DNA of 45,717 nt, taken from positions 1-45,717 of the forward strand of contig CALDNG010000212.1 of NCBI GenBank assembly GCA_937915285.1, given 5' to 3'. The notes under the pieces were generated by a model, which saw only the letters and a program-made list of their open reading frames with translations, did no database searches and was not told the DNA's origin. This DNA is from an uncultured Desulfomonile sp. (GTDB taxonomy: Bacteria; Desulfobacterota; Desulfomonilia; Desulfomonilales; Desulfomonilaceae). The translations under genes and the position numbers were made by a program. Numbering within the stretch: the stretch's first letter is position 1; the number at the start of each line of letters is the position of its first letter. Positions 1 to 9,346 of the stretch are shown piece after piece.

Positions 1-2
1 TG

Positions 3-494
3 CAGGCCATTGCGGATTCGAGCGAATCCACAAAGCGTACGAGAGGCCGAAGGGGTCTGGATATTCTCAACAAAATGAAGAAGCAGACCAATGTAAGCAT
101 CATTATAGAAGAAACTGATTTTCCATCTGTGAAGGAAGTCGATCAAAAACTCATAAATCTTGCCAAGGAAACCGGATATACAATTCTCACCAATGACTTC
201 AACCTAAATAAGGTCGCCGAAGTTCATTCCATACAGGTTTTGAATATAAACCAGCTTGCAAACGCCCTGAAACCGGTGGTTCTTCCGGGTGAAATAATGA
301 GGGTTCAGGTTCTAAAGGAAGGCAAGGAAGCGAATCAGGGAGTGGCTTATCTGGATGACGGAACAATGGTTGTAGTGGATAATGGCAGGAAGTGTCTCGG
401 TAAAACGGTCGATGTAATCGTGACCAGTGTGCTGCAGACCACCGCTGGAAGAATGATTTTTGCTTCGAACAAAACCCCTTCCACCGTATCATGA
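3..494 (+). CDS. PIN-TRAM domain protein (YacL-type), C-terminal part, cut by window edge
   Basis: The frame is open from base 3, so the gene starts outside the window; the ATG at 75 is internal. The visible 163 residues hold the second half of a PIN ribonuclease-like domain, including a TNDF motif near visible residue 65 that carries a conserved acidic metal ligand. A TRAM domain, a small RNA-binding beta-barrel, follows from about visible residue 95 to 155. This order is typical of the YacL family, in which an N-terminal membrane part precedes PIN and TRAM. The membrane part is not visible, so full length cannot be judged. The family is assumed to act on RNA; substrates are unknown to me. 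No neighbour shares its strand. Confidence 0.85.
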   Translation, partial: QAIADSSESTKRTRGRRGLDILNKMKKQTNVSIIIEETDFPSVKEVDQKLINLAKETGYTILTNDFNLNKVAEVHSIQVLNINQLANALKPVVLPGEIMRVQVLKEGKEANQGVAYLDDGTMVVVDNGRKCLGKTVDVIVTSVLQTTAGRMIFASNKTPSTVS

Positions 495-602
495 AACAAC
501 AGCATGACTGATAAACCGGGCAATGACCAATAATTGTCATGCCCGGTCATCATATATCGAGAGGCTGGGAACGAGGGATATCTGTCCGACGAGTAGCCTA
601 AT

Positions 603-1298
603 TTAATTCTTCACCCGGGTTGAAAGAAAATCCTGCCAGAGTTTAAAGCCAGATTCCGAGGGATTCCCAGCGTCATTCCACCACTGGATGAAGTCCCTGT
701 AAACTCCGAGAAATTCCGCCCAATTCCCATTAGGCGCAAACCTCTTCTTCCAGTCAGGATAAAGATCATCATTTGCCAACTGGAATTCCTCTTCACCAAA
801 ATCAGCAAAGGTCTTCTGGAATAATTTGAGTTTCTCCTCTTTGCTCATCTCCGTGGCTGCAGTGGGACGGGCCGGAGTAGCCACTATCTGCTCCTTGGGA
901 GCCTGGGGAGTAGCCGCTACAGTCTCTTTTTCCATCGTGGGCGCTACAGCAGCCTTGGGCTGCACTACATCGCCAGTGGTCGGCATTGACCCCGGCATGT
1001 TCATCTGGGCAGGGGGAAGTAGCGGAGCCGATGGCTGGAGGTTCGACATTGCCTGCGGTGGCGGGACCATCTGAAGTTGAGCTACAACCCATCCCTTGGA
1101 AGGGTCGAATTCCTGGATTCCACCAAACAGCTTGTCAATCCTGTATGCCTTGCCAAGTCCCAGCGGACTAAGATAGTGATACCGGTTCTGTACTCCAAGA
1201 ACCAGCAAGCCAACAGCAACTATGGCCAAAAACACCCACGAATGTATGTTCGTCCATCCATTACTCTTGATACCGGCAGTCTGATCTTTATCGGGCAT
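603..1298 (-). CDS. Single-pass membrane protein with Pro/Ala/Thr-rich linker, unknown function
   Basis: 231 residues. A hydrophobic segment at about residues 20-37 follows a short polar N-terminus without a signal-peptidase site, so it is probably a membrane anchor with the rest outside the cytoplasm. Residues 75-150 are rich in Pro, Ala, Thr and Gln, like an extended linker. The last 65 residues are rich in Trp, Phe and Tyr and look like a small folded domain. I do not recognise the family. The ATG at 1298 has a GGAGG Shine-Dalgarno about 8 nt upstream, and a 9-bp inverted repeat lies just above that. The gene appears monocistronic. Confidence 0.7.
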   Translation of the reverse strand: MPDKDQTAGIKSNGWTNIHSWVFLAIVAVGLLVLGVQNRYHYLSPLGLGKAYRIDKLFGGIQEFDPSKGWVVAQLQMVPPPQAMSNLQPSAPLLPPAQMNMPGSMPTTGDVVQPKAAVAPTMEKETVAATPQAPKEQIVATPARPTAATEMSKEEKLKLFQKTFADFGEEEFQLANDDLYPDWKKRFAPNGNWAEFLGVYRDFIQWWNDAGNPSESGFKLWQDFLSTRVKN

Positions 1299-1319
1299 CC
1301 CTATAGCCTCCTTTTAAAG

Positions 1320-1355
1320 AACTATCAATTATGCGTTCTTTCGAATTTGATAGTT
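1320..1355 (-). repeat. Inverted repeat in the 5' leader of the 603-1298 gene
   Basis: AACTATCAA at 1320-1328 is perfectly repeated in inverse at 1347-1355, with an 18-nt spacer. It lies about 20 nt above the start codon, just upstream of the Shine-Dalgarno. It could be an operator or a leader hairpin. It does not match the CIRCE consensus. Confidence 0.4.
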
Positions 1356-1697
1356 AATATATCACATTTAAAAATAAATGTAAACTATAGAAATAGAATT
1401 ACTATCCAGTCACACAAAAAATGAACTTTTCAGGAAATCGGCAGGAATGGGCAGGCCCGTTGCAGGGTTGCGCCATATCTGTCCGTTTTCTCGCTGTCTT
1501 TGTTCATCTTTTTTACGTGACCCGGAAGATTCATAATTAGTTTGGACAAACAAAAGCGTGACAGGATCCCTCTTAATGGAGATTATCGTGCAATTTGAGC
1601 TAAGGATCTGTGGGAAGCAGAAGGTTTTACCATTATGCGGGATCGTGAAGGGCAAATTAGTGAGATAGGCGAGTGGTAATCAATAAGTCTTGGTAGA

Positions 1698-1717
1698 GCC
1701 GGGACACTTGTCCCGGC
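1698..1717 (-). terminator. GC-rich hairpin after the ankyrin gene
   Basis: GCCGGGA at 1698-1704 pairs with TCCCGGC at 1711-1717, with extra pairs inside the loop. It sits 12 nt past the stop codon of the ankyrin gene. On the minus strand no clear U tract follows, so it may be a weak terminator or an RNA-stabilising hairpin. Confidence 0.45.
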
Positions 1718-1728
1718 TTGTTCGGGCG

Positions 1729-2382
1729 TTATTCCCTGGCTCCCCTGTTTTTGAGCAATTCCACAATACCTTTGTTTTCTGCGTTAGTGGCCAGCATCAA
1801 AGCTGTCCAGCCGTCCAGGTTCTTGACTGAATGATCGGCCTTGTTATCAAGCAGATTTTTGACTATTTCGACATAGCCGTTGTTGGCGGCTAGCATTAGC
1901 GCTGTCCAGCCCTCATTATCGCGGCTGTTGATATCAGCCCCCTTTTCGATAAGAACCTTGACCAGATCCTGATGTCCCTGGACTGCCGCATTCATTAAAG
2001 GTGTAGCTCCGTCGCTGCTTTTGTCATTTATTCGGGCGCCTTTTTCCAGTAACATTCTGGCGACTTCCGAGTGTCCCTGGACGGTGGAGACCATTAGCGC
2101 CGTCCAGCCTTCCTGATCCCTGAGATTGACATCAGCGCCTTTTTCCAGCAGTAATCTGACCAGGTCATTATGGCCGAGCGCTGAAACCAGCATTAACGCC
2201 GAGGAGCCGTCGTCATCCACGGCATTCACATTGGCGCCCTTTGAAATAGCCTCCTTGACGGCTCTCATGGCCCCTGAATCGGCCCCTGCCAATAGGTCCC
2301 TGTCTACCGGTTTTAAAGCAAGAGCCGGGCTACAGGCGCAGAATATCAAGGCCCCAATCAGAATACCGGTCAATGTTTTCAT
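1729..2382 (-). CDS. Exported ankyrin-repeat protein
   Basis: 217 residues. A signal peptide is visible: MKTL, a hydrophobic core, and a CACSPALA end around residues 15-23. The rest is a run of about six ankyrin repeats of 33 residues, each with the GWTALM or GATPLM-type opening and an LLLEKGADVN-like ending. Nothing else is attached, so this is a pure repeat scaffold, probably periplasmic, mediating protein-protein contact. Partners cannot be read from the sequence, and neighbours are not functionally linked. Bacterial ankyrin proteins of this size have very different roles, so no specific function is proposed. Confidence 0.88.
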   Translation of the reverse strand: MKTLTGILIGALIFCACSPALALKPVDRDLLAGADSGAMRAVKEAISKGANVNAVDDDGSSALMLVSALGHNDLVRLLLEKGADVNLRDQEGWTALMVSTVQGHSEVARMLLEKGARINDKSSDGATPLMNAAVQGHQDLVKVLIEKGADINSRDNEGWTALMLAANNGYVEIVKNLLDNKADHSVKNLDGWTALMLATNAENKGIVELLKNRGARE

Positions 2383-2494
2383 TCTTATTACCTCTAGTCA
2401 CAGGTTGGTCCCTCCACCTTTTTTATGGAAGGATTGAAAGCGCCAGCTTTCGTAAACACCTGCCTGTCCCTTGGCGCAGTCCTTTAAAGGCCAT

Positions 2495-3967
2495 TTATCT
2501 TTTTGACTGATATTTCACAAGATATTTTTTCACGCTGACTTTTTCTTTGGTCCTTTCCGAACTCATGTACCTTATTTTGCCAAAAATGCTTCTTTCGGGT
2601 CCCCACGGTCGGTCATAGCGTCCCAGAATCCAGAATATGCCTGAGTAAGAATTTGGGTTCCTGCCATCAAGGGCATATTTGTTGTTTAGCTGGATCATTA
2701 TTTCAAGAGCCTGCCGCGAATTTTGTGTCCATTCCAGAATCTTTTTACCCCACAACATCCTGAGGTAGTTATGGATACGCCCCTGGAGGACAAGCTCAGT
2801 TTGAGCCGCATTCCACAGTGAGTCATGCGTCTGGGCGTTTTCGAACTCTTCCAATGAGTACAAATATGGCCTGAAATCGTTTTCATGGTCTTTTAGGGTT
2901 TTTATCGCCCATTCAGGCAGGGATTCATATTGATCATAATTTTGCTGAACAGCGCACATATTGAATCCGACCTCACGCCATGTTACAAGCTCATCCAGAA
3001 ACGATTCAGCATTTGGGCTGACGCCCCACCATCCGGTTCGTTTTCCGGCTGCTTTGGCCCCTAGTTGTTCAGGAGTCCAATTTTCAATTCCCATCAAGGA
3101 CCAGAAAACCTGATGAACCGAAATATGTCCCCAATGCAGGTATGGCGATAATCCGCTTGAGACGTTCAGATCAGGAACATTTCGTAATTCACCGTAAGAA
3201 GACAATTTCTGGGAAAAGAAATCGTTCATGAGGGCGACAGCGTTTTCAAAACCGCCTTTTGTTGAGGTTGCTTTGATGTTGTGATCTATGGGTAATCCGG
3301 CCAATTGATCATGACTCGCATCTAGTAGATCATCGGCCGCCGATGGCCACCTGTTGGATATTTCGGGGTCTATGAGGACTGGGCTAAACTTGGGGGCGCC
3401 GTCAAATGGAGCGGGGTTAGGTCGCTCCAGAATTATTTTGGGCAGGAAATTCTGGATGAAGCGCCGGAATGCATATGCAGACGGATAGGCATTTTGGGTG
3501 GCGGAAATAGGGATGAGTCCGTTTGAATCCACTTTTTCAATCAAGACCGATGATTTTTTTGCCGCGGCATCAACCATCCGGGGTAGAAAGAAACATGGGA
3601 AATTGTCTGTCACAATAACGCATGCATTTCTAGAGAGTTCTTCAATGAGCCCTTTTCCCATACCTGGAGAGGTTTCTATGTAGGGGTAATATGAGATATT
3701 TGCATCTTTAAAAGCCTTTGAGTTCGCTTTCATGCCGTTCAGCACAAAGCCGTGGAATCTCTCGCAGGCCCATTCGTGGCCGCATCTTAAAGCTTCCAAC
3801 GCCAAGAGGGGCTTTTTCAGTTCACGGGCCCATTCCATTGCCCGGTCGAGGCTGAAATTCCAGGCCGGACGCCTATTGGCTATCATCCAGTAAAGGACAT
3901 AGTTTCCATCGGGATTAATCGGCGCCCTGTTAGCCGGCGTTATTCTGCTTTTCGGGGTTTGATACAT
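2495..3967 (-). CDS. phr: Deoxyribodipyrimidine photolyase, class II
   Basis: 490 residues, the usual size for class II CPD photolyases, which use FADH- and light to split cyclobutane pyrimidine dimers. The N-terminal alpha/beta antenna domain begins near residue 20 (YVLYWMIANRR). The C-terminal FAD domain ends with the class II signature around residues 435-465 (DGRNPNSYSGIFWILGRYDR, then RPWGPER and IFGKIRYMSS). The ATG at 3967 has a GGAGAG Shine-Dalgarno. The gene is divergent from thymidylate kinase across about 130 bp. Photolyase in a likely anaerobe suggests periodic exposure to light. Identity is clear; activity is inferred. Confidence 0.93.
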   Translation of the reverse strand: MYQTPKSRITPANRAPINPDGNYVLYWMIANRRPAWNFSLDRAMEWARELKKPLLALEALRCGHEWACERFHGFVLNGMKANSKAFKDANISYYPYIETSPGMGKGLIEELSRNACVIVTDNFPCFFLPRMVDAAAKKSSVLIEKVDSNGLIPISATQNAYPSAYAFRRFIQNFLPKIILERPNPAPFDGAPKFSPVLIDPEISNRWPSAADDLLDASHDQLAGLPIDHNIKATSTKGGFENAVALMNDFFSQKLSSYGELRNVPDLNVSSGLSPYLHWGHISVHQVFWSLMGIENWTPEQLGAKAAGKRTGWWGVSPNAESFLDELVTWREVGFNMCAVQQNYDQYESLPEWAIKTLKDHENDFRPYLYSLEEFENAQTHDSLWNAAQTELVLQGRIHNYLRMLWGKKILEWTQNSRQALEIMIQLNNKYALDGRNPNSYSGIFWILGRYDRPWGPERSIFGKIRYMSSERTKEKVSVKKYLVKYQSKR

Positions 3968-4097
3968 AATTCTCTCCGCAAATAATGAGTATTTTGAACA
4001 GTCTTACACCTACAGCGATGTTATGCGAAATCTAATGGCATTATCCTTCAATTTGTATTAAAGCCTCAAGAGTTTAAAAATCTCTTTGGAGATCCAG

Positions 4098-4721
4098 GTG
4101 GAGATATATCGGCCATTGTTCATAGTTTTCGAAGGAATAGACGGCTCGGGAAAATCGACTCAGGCCAGGCGCCTCGCCAACCATCTGGAATCTCTTTCTG
4201 TTCCCGTGTTGCTAACTTTTGAACCATCTGACGGTCCAGTCGGCCAAAAAATCAGATCCCTGAAGACCCGTCTGTCTCCGGAATCCGAAGTGGAGCTATT
4301 CATGGAGGATCGGCGTCATCATGTCGAAAATGTCATTCTGCCGGCTCTTGCGTCAGGGAAAACAGTAATATGCGACAGGTATGTTCATTCTTCGGCAGCT
4401 TACCAGGGATCAAACGGTACCAGCGCTGACAAGATATTGGAAAGAAACTTTGAATTTGCCCCCAGGCCTGATCTGGTTTTTTTGATTGAAATACCGGTCG
4501 AGCTTGCCATAGGCCGAATAAGCAAGGGTAGAAACAGTAATTTTTCGGTTTTTGAAAAACTGGAAAACCTTCGTCAGGTGGACTCCATTTACAAAAGCTT
4601 TTCAGGAAATGAAATCATTCGAATCGATGGCACTGAAGATGAAGAATCGGTGAGCTTGAAAATAAACGCAATTCTGGACTCATTCATCAAAAAAAGGAAA
4701 TCAGCGGCAAAAACAAGCTAG
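4098..4721 (+). CDS. tmk: Thymidylate kinase
   Basis: Phosphorylates dTMP to dTDP for DNA synthesis in the cytoplasm. The P-loop GIDGSGKST is at residues 13-21, the DRY motif (CDRYVHSSAAYQG) lies mid-protein, and an Arg-rich LID follows (GRISKGRNSN). I chose the GTG at 4098 because GGAG lies 6 nt upstream; a TTG at 4086 is in frame but lacks a ribosome binding site. The protein is about 207 residues, normal for the family. The region between this gene and the convergent DUF423 gene (4722-4893) holds no other gene. Confidence 0.92.
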   Translation: MEIYRPLFIVFEGIDGSGKSTQARRLANHLESLSVPVLLTFEPSDGPVGQKIRSLKTRLSPESEVELFMEDRRHHVENVILPALASGKTVICDRYVHSSAAYQGSNGTSADKILERNFEFAPRPDLVFLIEIPVELAIGRISKGRNSNFSVFEKLENLRQVDSIYKSFSGNEIIRIDGTEDEESVSLKINAILDSFIKKRKSAAKTS

Positions 4722-4893
4722 CCGCGTCGTCGAGTCTTGGACGAATTCAGGATTGTGAGGGGAGGGTTCTGAACAAGACGTTTAAGGTATACTTCTATGA
4801 AATATCGTAAACACCCTCCCTGTTGTGATAATTGATTCCGGAGCTTTTCAGGGAAGCTTTTTGCCCCTGAGCTTTTGAAGCCCTGGATTTGGA

Positions 4894-5259
4894 TTATTTC
4901 AATGCTCCAATGGCAAGACAAAGCCAACCCATCATCAGCATTCCGCCCCCAATGGGAGTAATGGGGCCGTACAGTTTGGAACCGGTCAGACACAGCAGAT
5001 AAATACTACCGGAGAAGAAAAGGGTTCCGGCGATGAAAAACCATCCGGAAGCCATGACCAGTTTTCCCGGCCACTGCGTGGCTGCGAAACTCGATGCGAT
5101 AAGGGCCAAGGCGTGATACATCTGATAACGCACGCCGATTTCGAATACTGAAAGCATTTCTGCCGAAATTTTTCCTTTCAAACCATGGGAACCGTACGCC
5201 CCTGCAGCAACTGAGGCAAAAGCCGAAACCGCCCCGATAACAAAAAATAATCTTTCCAT
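4894..5259 (-). CDS. DUF423 family small membrane protein
   Basis: 121 residues with four hydrophobic segments at about 3-22, 45-62, 68-90 and 97-118. The GAYGSHGL motif near residues 21-28 and the conserved RYQMYHALAL segment are typical of the DUF423 (YgdD/YwdK) family of inner-membrane proteins. The biochemical role of the family is not established to my knowledge. The ATG at 5259 is preceded by AAGGAG at good spacing. It stands alone between tmk and the chemoreceptor gene. Confidence 0.88.
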   Translation of the reverse strand: MERLFFVIGAVSAFASVAAGAYGSHGLKGKISAEMLSVFEIGVRYQMYHALALIASSFAATQWPGKLVMASGWFFIAGTLFFSGSIYLLCLTGSKLYGPITPIGGGMLMMGWLCLAIGALK

Positions 5260-5327
5260 TTAATCTCCTTAATTAGGGTCTCTTAACGAAAATTTAATTT
5301 CCCCTGTCAAAAAAATTACGTTTCATC

Positions 5328-6956
5328 TCAAAGCTTGAACTGTGCGGTAATTTCTCTTAGCTGGTTCGAGAGTTCTACAACATCGACAATAGCCTTGGAT
5401 GATTCCTGAAGAGTTTCAGTGGACTGTTCACTGACTTCTGCAATTTTCTGAAAAGCCTCTGCAATTTGTTCGGCTGTTTTGGCCTGCTGCGCTGCAGCGC
5501 TTGATATCATACCCACCATGTCGGTAGTGGAAATAACGCCTTCAACTATGTCATCAAGAGTTTGGCCTGCTTCAGAGGCCATATGAGTCCCTTTCTCCAT
5601 CATTTCTGCCGCACGGTGAGTTTCCTGCCGGATTTCCTCTATCACAGCAGATATTTCTGCGGTGGATTCAGTAGTCCTGAGAGAGAGTTTACGAATTTCT
5701 TCTGCAACCACGTCAAACCCACGTCCGTGTTCACCGGCCCTAGCCGCCTCTATGGCTGCGTTAAGGGCGAGTATATTTGTCTGGGCGGCTATTCCGCCGA
5801 TGAGTTGGACCACGCGGCCAATCTCTTGGGTTTTGAGGTTGAGTTTGCTTATGGAATTATGCACTGCTTCTATCCCGTCAAGGGTGGTCCGAAGTTTTTC
5901 GGATCCTTCCCTGGCCATGTTCGAGGCTGCTACAGCTGATTCCGAAGTGATCTTTGCATTCTTGGACACTTCCTGAATGGAAACGGACATTTCCTCCATT
6001 GCGGATGATGTCTTGAGAACCTGGTATAGTTGGTTTTCAGATCCGGTGGTCATTTCCTGGGTGGAAACCTTTATTTCCTCTGAGGCTGTAGCCAGTCTCA
6101 CGGATCCATCGAAGAGTTTGGCCATGATCGTGCTGAGGCTCTCCATGAATCGGTTAAAGTTTTCGGCAAGTTGTCCAATTTCATCCCGTCTTTGGACATC
6201 AATTCGGAAAGAAAGATCAGCTCCTCCCTTGGTCATGAGGGCCATCTGATCGGAAATGGCGCGTAATGGCTTCTGGATGTTCATCGAGGTAAGGATTCCA
6301 ATCGTGAGCGCAACCAAAATGAGCGCAACGTTTAAACCGGTGGTCAAGAAGATCAGTTGATTATTCTGGTCCGCAGCTTTCCTGGCTTCCTTATCGACAG
6401 CATCGTTTTCCATCATCGAGAAAACTTCAAGCTTGGCCCTCATCTCCTCGACAATAGATTTACCCGAATACAGAATGGATGAGAATTCATCAAGAAACTG
6501 CTTGCCCTCGAAAGAGCTTTTCTCAAAATTTCTCCGTTTTGCTATTCCTGGTTCTGCAACAACCTGAATCCATTTTGATTGAAGATTTCTCAACTCGTCC
6601 AGAATGGCAACCTGGTTGGGATAATTTATTACCAGCTTTCTCTGTTCAATCAGGATATCTTCAAATCTGGTCCTGCCGTCCGTGTAATGAGAAATGAAGT
6701 CGCTCCTACCGGTTATGACAAACCCACGAAAACTACTCTGCATGTCCAAAACCAGGGCTCGAAGTTTCTCCGCATTCTGAATCACAGGTAGATTCCTATC
6801 AACCAGACCGACGTATTTCTGTACTGCTGATATGTTTGCAAGCATTATATAAGTGGTCGAAACAATCATTAATATTATGATAAGTCCATAACCTGAAAGG
6901 ATTTTGCGACCAACATTGAGATTCCTGAAGAAATTGAGATTTCTCATTCTTTTCAA
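5328..6956 (-). CDS. Methyl-accepting chemotaxis protein with CHASE3-type sensor
   Basis: A transmembrane chemoreceptor that would signal to CheA/CheW. One membrane helix lies near residues 23-42 and a second near 200-222. Between them is an all-helical extracytoplasmic domain of CHASE3/4HB type. A HAMP domain and a signalling domain with the hairpin-tip motif ([16 protein letters not shown]) follow. The start is decided by an AAGGAGG box at 6965-6971 that sits 8 nt before the TTG at 6956, giving 542 residues; longer frames reaching 7001 overrun this box. No che genes are in the window. The gene lies downstream of the histidine kinase on the same strand, about 190 bp away. Confidence 0.92.
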   Translation of the reverse strand: MKRMRNLNFFRNLNVGRKILSGYGLIIILMIVSTTYIMLANISAVQKYVGLVDRNLPVIQNAEKLRALVLDMQSSFRGFVITGRSDFISHYTDGRTRFEDILIEQRKLVINYPNQVAILDELRNLQSKWIQVVAEPGIAKRRNFEKSSFEGKQFLDEFSSILYSGKSIVEEMRAKLEVFSMMENDAVDKEARKAADQNNQLIFLTTGLNVALILVALTIGILTSMNIQKPLRAISDQMALMTKGGADLSFRIDVQRRDEIGQLAENFNRFMESLSTIMAKLFDGSVRLATASEEIKVSTQEMTTGSENQLYQVLKTSSAMEEMSVSIQEVSKNAKITSESAVAASNMAREGSEKLRTTLDGIEAVHNSISKLNLKTQEIGRVVQLIGGIAAQTNILALNAAIEAARAGEHGRGFDVVAEEIRKLSLRTTESTAEISAVIEEIRQETHRAAEMMEKGTHMASEAGQTLDDIVEGVISTTDMVGMISSAAAQQAKTAEQIAEAFQKIAEVSEQSTETLQESSKAIVDVVELSNQLREITAQFKL

Positions 6957-7148
6957 GGTAGATGCCTCCTTGCAGAGTCGGCTCATGGTATGGACGTCCA
7001 TCCTGGAAAACAGGTCAGATGGAAGAATACTACAGAAAATGCCTACAAAATAGCGCTAATTGTGCAGGATCAGCCAATAGTCTCAAATAATAGCAGACCG
7101 GTTTCCACCCGAATTCGTTTCAGGTTGGATAATAAGGATTCACCCGAT

Positions 7149-8858
7149 TCACTGGGTGGCATTTTGCTTGCTGCGACTTTTTGAGGCCGGAAATTTCACA
7201 TGGAAAGTGGTACCCATGCCTTTTGCCGTACTTACGGTTATGACCCCGCCCCATTTTTTTACTATTCCATCACAAATTGAGAGGCCCAGACCAGTGCCCT
7301 TCCCAACGGGTTTTGTGGTAAAAAACGGATCAAATATTCGTGGAAGTATATGATCCGGGATTCCCGGCCCGTTATCGGAAACATCCACAACCACATAGTT
7401 ATCTTCAAGCCTGGTTGTTATTTTGAGCGAGGCGACTTTCGTTTCTATTTCATCCAGAGCGTTGTTTATAAGGTTTACAAAAATCTGTTGGGCCTCGGAA
7501 GGTGATAGACGCACCTTAGGTAAATCTTCTCCATACTCGGCCTGTATCATATTCGAACTGGATGGAATCCGGTGTTCGCACAGGGCTATGGATTCGCTTA
7601 CAACATCATTAATATTGACTATTTTTGGCACAGGGTCGGTTTTTCTGGCAAAACTGAGCAGCTTGTGGGTTATTTGTTTGCAACGTGCGCCTTGGGCCCT
7701 AATTTTGTTCATGGACGCTTCGAATTCTTCCACCATGGGGATTGATCCGGGTTCAGCGTCATCTATTATGTCCTGAATCCATCCTGCCTCCTGGACCATC
7801 ACTGCCACCGGATTGTTGATCTCGTGCGCTATCCCTGCCGCAAGCTCACCAACTGAAGCCAGTTTGCCGGTTTCAATAACCTTTTCGTTCATCATCTCCT
7901 TTTCCAGATCGACCTGCCTTATTCTGAAAACGAGTCTTCGGGACAGGACCACCGCTACGACAATAATCACAGCAACACCAATGATGAATATGAGCACTGT
8001 AACGGTCCGGATTGAATAAAGCCCCTTGTAGGCGTCCGGTTCGGATTGTTCAAAGCCGAGGACCCAATCGCCATTCTTCAACAGCGACATCACACGAATC
8101 TGGCCTTCTCCGAATGGGTCGGAATGCTCGACTATTGTTTTCTCACCTGGGATTGGGGACTCAGACGAAAGAAAACGGACATAAGGCTCCGTGGCCACTG
8201 TGGACTTTGTCTGATGTCCTGTCTGGAACTCGCCCTTGCGGTTTAGTATAAAGGCTGACCCGGTTTCCCCAATGCGGGTGTTTTGAACCAGGGAACTGAA
8301 TTTGTCGAAATCAACCGTAGCCTTAAGGAGCCACCTAGATCCATCCTGCTCGCCGCTGACCGCGACAATGAAATGCGGAGCGTCCCGGAATCCCAGGAAT
8401 ACGTCGCTTATGAATGTCGGCATGCCGATGGCCTCATTGAACCACACAGTCTTTCCGTAATTGGCGTTCTTGAGGTGATATGGCCCAGCGTAACTGATTT
8501 GAAGACCTTGTTCATTTACTACCCCAAGATCTACCAAGCTAGGGCCTGAAACCTGCTGAAGGCATCTTAGCTTTTCTTTAAGGAATTCATCATTCGCAAG
8601 CTGTTCGAACCCAATGCAATTTTTCAACAACGATACCGTTGCAAGCTGTTGATTCAAAAAACCGTCTATGTTCTCCTGATGCCTCTGACTAAGCAATTTA
8701 TACTGTTTTTCAATGTTGTTCCGGAAAGACAATATCGAGTAATGTCTGAAAGTCAGAGTGATCAGGATCAGAGGGATGACAGAAACCCCCACAATTATTA
8801 GAGTGATGTTCCTCGTGAGTGACTTGTAATAGGAACCGCTGAATTTGGATTTTTGCAT
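7149..8858 (-). CDS. Membrane sensor histidine kinase with double-Cache-like sensor
   Basis: 569 residues. Membrane helices at about 16-35 and 284-308 bracket a periplasmic region of roughly 250 residues resembling a double Cache small-molecule sensor. There is no clear HAMP or PAS before the dimerisation domain. The phospho-acceptor is His345 in the ELAAGIAHEINNPVAV box. The ATPase domain shows the N box (NLINNALDEIE), G1 (DNGPGIP), F box (FDPFFTTKPVG) and G2 (GTGLGLSI). No response regulator is encoded nearby, so it is an orphan kinase. Its ligand cannot be read from sequence; the adjacent chemoreceptor may share the input. Confidence 0.92.
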   Translation of the reverse strand: MQKSKFSGSYYKSLTRNITLIIVGVSVIPLILITLTFRHYSILSFRNNIEKQYKLLSQRHQENIDGFLNQQLATVSLLKNCIGFEQLANDEFLKEKLRCLQQVSGPSLVDLGVVNEQGLQISYAGPYHLKNANYGKTVWFNEAIGMPTFISDVFLGFRDAPHFIVAVSGEQDGSRWLLKATVDFDKFSSLVQNTRIGETGSAFILNRKGEFQTGHQTKSTVATEPYVRFLSSESPIPGEKTIVEHSDPFGEGQIRVMSLLKNGDWVLGFEQSEPDAYKGLYSIRTVTVLIFIIGVAVIIVVAVVLSRRLVFRIRQVDLEKEMMNEKVIETGKLASVGELAAGIAHEINNPVAVMVQEAGWIQDIIDDAEPGSIPMVEEFEASMNKIRAQGARCKQITHKLLSFARKTDPVPKIVNINDVVSESIALCEHRIPSSSNMIQAEYGEDLPKVRLSPSEAQQIFVNLINNALDEIETKVASLKITTRLEDNYVVVDVSDNGPGIPDHILPRIFDPFFTTKPVGKGTGLGLSICDGIVKKWGGVITVSTAKGMGTTFHVKFPASKSRSKQNATQ

Positions 8859-9193
8859 TTTCAGGAACCTGCCGGATGATCATTTATTGGGTTTTTTGTG
8901 TTCAAGGCCAATTAAGTTTCAGGTTATGAAGCCGGGGATGATTTGTTACAAAAGAGCTATCATCCCGCTTACATGTTTGCCACAATAATGTTAGAATTCC
9001 TGAACAGGGACGGATAGTAACACCGATTTGATTGACTTCGTGAACCTGATAGTTGCCGGATTTGGAATAATGTCGCACGTGTATGAAAAAACGGATAGGA
9101 TGAACGGGCTTAAACAACCGGATCTGTCGGCTTCTGTTCAGCCACCGCCAAAACCGGAGTGCATGTTCTGTCGCAGCGAATGACTTACAATAG
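8859..9193. other. Gene-free stretch between histidine kinase and tRNA-Ser
   Basis: About 335 bases. A minus-strand frame covering 8902-9243 runs into the tRNA gene and has no family features, so I reject it. The only structure I see is a hairpin with 8-bp arms (GGGATGAT at 8935-8942 and its inverse at 8959-8966). It lacks a U tract on either strand. Confidence 0.5.
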
Positions 9194-9286
9194 TGGCGGA
9201 GAGAGAGGGATTCGAACCCTCGGAACACCTTGTGGGCATTCACGCGATTTCCAGTCGCGCCCCTTCGGCCACTCGGGCATCTCTCC
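9194..9286 (-). tRNA. tRNA-Ser, anticodon GGA
   Basis: Read on the minus strand this folds as a class II tRNA. The 7-bp acceptor stem is GGAGAGA paired with TCTCTCC, the anticodon loop CTGGAAA gives GGA, a long variable arm follows, and the T arm is GGTTCGAATCC. The discriminator is G and CCA is encoded (9194-9196). It decodes UCC/UCU serine codons. Length is 93 nt including CCA. Confidence 0.97.
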
Positions 9287-9304
9287 GTCCAGGAAAACTC
9301 ACGG

Positions 9305-9334
9305 ATTATAGCTCAATCAAAATATTATGGTCAA
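9305..9334 (-). promoter_or_regulatory. sigma-70 promoter of tRNA-Ser
   Basis: Minus strand: TTGACC (-35, 9329-9334), an 18-nt spacer, and a perfect TATAAT (-10, 9305-9310). The -10 lies 18 bases upstream of the tRNA 5' end. The -35 box shares bases with the Shine-Dalgarno of the divergent era gene. Confidence 0.8.
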
Positions 9335-9346
9335 GGAGATTCGTTA

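Larger units (their letters stand above)
1299..1728. other. Gene-free stretch upstream of the membrane protein
   Basis: About 430 bases with no gene I can support. The left end is the AT-rich 5' leader of the gene ending at 603, with an inverted repeat. The right end carries the hairpin behind the ankyrin gene. Short open frames exist on both strands (a minus-strand frame at 1410-1655 and a short plus-strand frame ending near 1678), but none has a ribosome binding site or a family I recognise. They could be decayed gene ends. Confidence 0.5.

Noticed and set aside
1410..1655. 81-codon minus-strand frame with some protein-like sequence near its end
   Set aside because: No ribosome binding site and no recognised family; not strong enough for a gene call.
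8902..9243. 113-codon minus-strand open frame
   Set aside because: It starts inside tRNA-Ser, has no ribosome binding site and no family resemblance.
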